Positions 63,481-64,000 of a stretch of DNA of 64,000 nucleotides are shown here, one piece after another; the stretch's first letter is position 1; each line of letters begins with the position of its first letter. The notes under the pieces are model-generated. The model worked only from the letters and a program-made list of their open reading frames with translations. It did no database searches and was not told the DNA's origin. The position numbers and the translations under genes were made by a program. The stretch lies in contig JACEVL010000482.1 of the NCBI GenBank assembly GCA_020284085.1, forward strand, positions 1,078,501 to 1,142,500. The letters are read 5' to 3'. Source of the DNA: Aporrectodea caliginosa. Lineage: Eukaryota; Annelida; Clitellata; Crassiclitellata; Lumbricidae.

Positions 63481-64000
63481 ACTGACTGCTGTGAATGTCA
63501 AATACTGGCTCCAGACCTAATTATCTGCAACTACTTCAAGAAATAACCTGCTCCCTTGCTATGTGCTCTGTCAGCATGCCATACCGTAACAGGGAAGTGG
63601 CAGAAGCTGCCACCATAGCATCTGGTCGCCAATTAGGGTCCCTATCTGAGCTGCTGGTAGGAAATGGATTCTTCGATGATAATGTCTCAATGGAAGCGAA
63701 GAGAGTCATGGCTCTCAAAAATACTGAGGGGTCTGATTAACCTCCAAAATGGATTCTTGTATTCGTCAATACAGAAACATAGGGACTACACGACTTCATC
63801 ACGACATCTAACTCTTGTTCATTCACAATGTGCCTGATATATATATCGGTGTGTGTGTGACCATATAATTTTAGTCTATAGGCTACACGGAGTTTTTTTT
63901 AAGATCTTCGGTGAAGGTTTCTTGCAAATTGACCCCAGCGAATGTCTGCTCCAGGAATCTAATCTAAAGGACAGATGGTTGCCAACCCTGTGCAGTGTGC
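63481..64000. other. Right edge, probable LINE flank or unique DNA
   Basis: A minus frame at 63536-63718 (DPNWRPDAMVAASATSLLRY) has no motif I recognise. A copy of the dispersed repeat of 60160 lies at 63800-63870. Confidence 0.4.

Overview
This is animal nuclear DNA, AT-rich and full of introns and repeats. The word TAGGCCTA is frequent, microsatellites are long, and CR1/L2/Jockey-type LINEs, tRNA-derived SINEs and hAT elements are abundant. That fits a marine invertebrate, perhaps a deuterostome such as an echinoderm or hemichordate, but I cannot fix the species. No prokaryotic features, rRNA genes or CRISPR arrays are visible.

Left part (1-23.7 kb): two head-to-tail paralogous genes for a secreted phospholipase B1 (PLB1)-like SGNH/GDSL esterase lie on the minus strand. 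They sit in a direct segmental duplication, copy A about 1860-8570 and copy B about 17640-23670. Splice signals and codon phases let me assemble copy B as 11 exons from 23157 down to 10994, giving 377 codons without a stop. Copy A has six matching exons (8031 down to 2009) and continues off the left edge. Copy B keeps the Ser, Asp and His of the GDSL triad, but the Asn of the GxND block is Ile. The introns hold LINE fragments, minisatellites, a TTAA-flanked piggyBac-like element and a decayed duplicate of exon 8.

Middle part (23.7-52 kb): LINE and SINE debris, then a minus-strand gene for a Ser/Thr-rich single-pass membrane protein. Its ectodomain plus membrane exon is 32415-31214 and its cytoplasmic-tail exon is 28331-27881; 5' exons were not found. 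Next to it is a 2.56-kb hAT element with an 8-bp target duplication, containing SINEs and a nested foldback element. Further right are a hAT-like MITE, a 608-bp mariner with intact terminal repeats, an RTE-type LINE end, tandem repeats and MITE-like inverted repeats. I see no convincing host gene between 35 and 52 kb.

Right part (52-64 kb): one intronless class A GPCR gene (minus, 54363-52210, 717 aa) resembling muscarinic-type amine receptors, with a very long third intracellular loop. To its right are tetranucleotide repeats, two hAT elements with target duplications, a decayed DDE transposase, a 28-bp minisatellite and a LINE reverse transcriptase with YADD motif (62.2-63.5 kb).

The host genes are therefore a lipid-hydrolase pair, an orphan mucin-like membrane protein and an amine-type GPCR. 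Nothing suggests they work together; most of the window is mobile or repetitive DNA.
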